A stretch of DNA of 64,000 nt from Arcobacter acticola (GTDB lineage Bacteria; Campylobacterota; Campylobacteria; Campylobacterales; Arcobacteraceae): the NCBI RefSeq assembly GCF_013177675.1, contig NZ_CP042652.1, positions 2,170,001-2,234,000 on the forward strand. Reading direction: 5' to 3'. Below the pieces are notes generated by a model. It worked only from the letters and a program-made list of their open reading frames with translations, was not told the origin of the DNA and searched no databases. A program made the position numbers and the translations under genes. Below are positions 62,351 to 64,000 of this stretch, in pieces. Each line of letters opens with the position of its first letter. The first letter of the stretch is position 1.

Positions 62351-64000
62351 TTAAATTTTTATATTTTTAGATATGGGTATTTTTATAGAAAACTTTGCTC
62401 CTTTATAAGGCAGGTCTTCATAAATATAATTTTCATTTATTGCACTAATTTCACCATTCATATGTTTAGTTAAAATTTCTTCAACCATATATAAGCCGAT
62501 TCCAGTACCAATACTTTTATGTTTTGTAGTGAAATATGGTTCAAATATTTTATCTATAATATTTTCATCAATACCTCCTGCATTATCAACAACATCTATA
62601 TTTATATAACTACCTTCTATATAAACATCTATAAATATATATTTCTTTTCATCTAAAACTTTTTCAAGTAATACATATTTTGCATTATTAAAAATATTCA
62701 TCATTACTTGCTTAAATTCATTTTCGCTTGCAAAAATATTATCAGATTCAATTCTTTTAAAAATAATATTTATTTCTTTATATTTAAAATCTGATGACAA
62801 TAATTTCAAAGTCTTATTGATAGCATTTACACAATCAAAATCATTATTTTCAATATCTTGTGTAAAGAAATTTCTAAAATCATCTATAGTTTCAGATAAA
62901 TATTGAGTAGAATTATTAATAGAATCAAGAAAATCTATGATTTCTTTTTCCCCATACGTTCCCTCATATTCGTGCCCCAGTTTAACAGCTCCAGCTGCCA
63001 CACTAATCACACTTAAAGGCTGTCTCCATTGATGGGCGATATTTCCTAACATCTCTCCCATTGATGCCATTTTTGATTGTTGGAAAAGCATTCTTTCTTT
63101 TTCTTTTATAATCTCTTCTTGTTGTTTTTGTTTTGAAATATCTGAAAAAATACCAATATAGTTTGTCAATTTATTTTTTTTATTATAAACAGCACTGATT
63201 GTAAGTTTTTCTACATATGACGTTCCATCTTTTTTCTTATTGACTATTTCACCATCCCAATAATTATTTTCTACTAACTCTTTCCACATATCTTCATAGA
63301 AATTTGGGTTATTTTTTTCAGATCTTAAAATACTAGGATTTTGATTTAGTACTTCTTCTAATTTATATCCTGTACAACGCATAAAAGCATCATTTACATT
63401 TATTATTTTATTTTTATCATCTGTAATCATAATTCCATCATGGGTGTTTTTAAATACTTGATAGGCTTGTATTAATTCTCGTTCATGTTCTTTCTTTTCA
63501 CTTATATCTCTTCCAAAAAGTACTAATTCTTTTTTATCATCAATAATAATTGAGTTAATAGTAATATCAATATATTTTCTTTTAGAATCTAAATTAGTTA
63601 TTACTAACTCTTTTTCAATATCGTTTTCACGATTTTTTATTGCATTTTCTAGCCAAATTTTACATTCATTATTAAAACAATATAAATCCCAAATATAAAC
63701 CCCTATGTAATTATCTTTAGTATTTCCTAAAAAAGACAATACTGTATTATTTATCTTATTGATTTTTCCATCTTCATTTAAAATAAAAGAAAAAAAATGA
63801 GTTTGTTCAAAAAGTATCTTAAATCTTTTTTGACTTTGTATTTTTAGCTTATGAGTTTCTATCTCTTCTTGCTTAGTTTTATCATTTCTTATTATAAAAA
63901 TTAATATCAATATAATAATAAACACCAAAAGAAGAGAGATAATAAATAAAAAATTTAATCTTTTTTCTTCCCAGTTTTCAAGGCTTTTTTCATAATCAAA
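62351..64000 (-). CDS. PAS histidine kinase, N-terminus outside the window
   Basis: The frame is open to the window edge: the region 63929-64000 reads YEKSLENWEEKRLNFLF before the membrane segment, so the TTG at 63928 is not the real start. Visible are one membrane segment, two PAS domains, the H-box GNIAHQWRQPLS, N-box VMMNIFNNAKYVL, G1 DNAGGIDEN and G2 GTGIGLYM. The part before the membrane segment looks like the end of a periplasmic sensor, possibly a substrate-binding-protein fold. The kinase is intact as far as seen. Confidence 0.88.
   Translation of the reverse strand, partial: FDYEKSLENWEEKRLNFLFIISLLLVFIIILILIFIIRNDKTKQEEIETHKLKIQSQKRFKILFEQTHFFSFILNEDGKINKINNTVLSFLGNTKDNYIGVYIWDLYCFNNECKIWLENAIKNRENDIEKELVITNLDSKRKYIDITINSIIIDDKKELVLFGRDISEKKEHERELIQAYQVFKNTHDGIMITDDKNKIINVNDAFMRCTGYKLEEVLNQNPSILRSEKNNPNFYEDMWKELVENNYWDGEIVNKKKDGTSYVEKLTISAVYNKKNKLTNYIGIFSDISKQKQQEEIIKEKERMLFQQSKMASMGEMLGNIAHQWRQPLSVISVAAGAVKLGHEYEGTYGEKEIIDFLDSINNSTQYLSETIDDFRNFFTQDIENNDFDCVNAINKTLKLLSSDFKYKEINIIFKRIESDNIFASENEFKQVMMNIFNNAKYVLLEKVLDEKKYIFIDVYIEGSYINIDVVDNAGGIDENIIDKIFEPYFTTKHKSIGTGIGLYMVEEILTKHMNGEISAINENYIYEDLPYKGAKFSIKIPISKNIKI

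Overview
The window comes from a low-GC (AT-rich) member of the Campylobacterota, most likely the Arcobacter group. The evidence is the tmRNA tag ANNTNYAPAYAKAA (Campylobacter-like), the gene block era-comM-def-clpP-tig, the carboxynorspermidine pathway, and the many histidine kinases sharing a GNIAHQWRQPL H-box. No rRNA, tRNA or CRISPR array was recognised. The only RNA genes or elements seen are tmRNA and a TPP riboswitch.

Region by region. (1) 1-13.5 kb is core: two membrane proteins, era, comM, def-clpP-tig, a VWA/TPR membrane protein, two tandem PPK2 polyphosphate kinases, and the polyamine genes (carboxynorspermidine dehydrogenase and decarboxylase) with a rubredoxin between them. (2) ssrA (tmRNA, 13521-13919) is followed by an accessory island without an integrase, to about 22.9 kb. 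It holds an AlpA-type regulator remnant, an MNT/HEPN pair whose HEPN partner is broken, a zeta-toxin-like kinase with a small partner, a HipA-like kinase with a fused winged helix, and an AbiEi/AbiEii - small protein - primase/helicase operon. These modules are separated by a family of repeats of about 119 bp, all in one orientation, with interleaved inverted repeats. A further copy (41046-41164) lies beside a RelE/Phd-type pair 18 kb away. This repeat-plus-module arrangement is the strongest candidate for an undescribed system. (3) 23-34.8 kb is mixed: MOSC protein, class III aminotransferase, AraC regulator, NifU-like protein, SDR, a globin-PsiE fusion, an IS4-like element, and a rubredoxin/flavodiiron pair followed by two regulators. 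(4) 34.8-40.8 kb is an export system (ABC ATPase, FtsX-like permease, HlyD-like adaptor, TolC-like channel) with its two-component system. (5) 42-45.8 kb holds tatA and thiamine-precursor genes: ATPase and permease, then a TPP riboswitch, tenA and a THI5/NMT1-like binding protein. (6) 46-64 kb is rich in sensor kinases and in damaged genes. One kinase is cut in its N-box by a second IS4-like element, another carries a one-base frameshift, and yaeQ is split by an IS1634-family element flanked by a 186-bp target duplication.

Regulatory signals read directly from the sequence include a TetR palindrome present both before tetR and before the peroxiredoxin-HAD pair, tandem operator-like decamers before the HipA-like gene, several stem-loop terminators (one lying inside the coding region of a convergent gene), and the TPP riboswitch with a possible Shine-Dalgarno-masking hairpin.

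Functions were assigned from motifs and gene context read by eye. No database search was run, so family names for the less conserved proteins are inferences.
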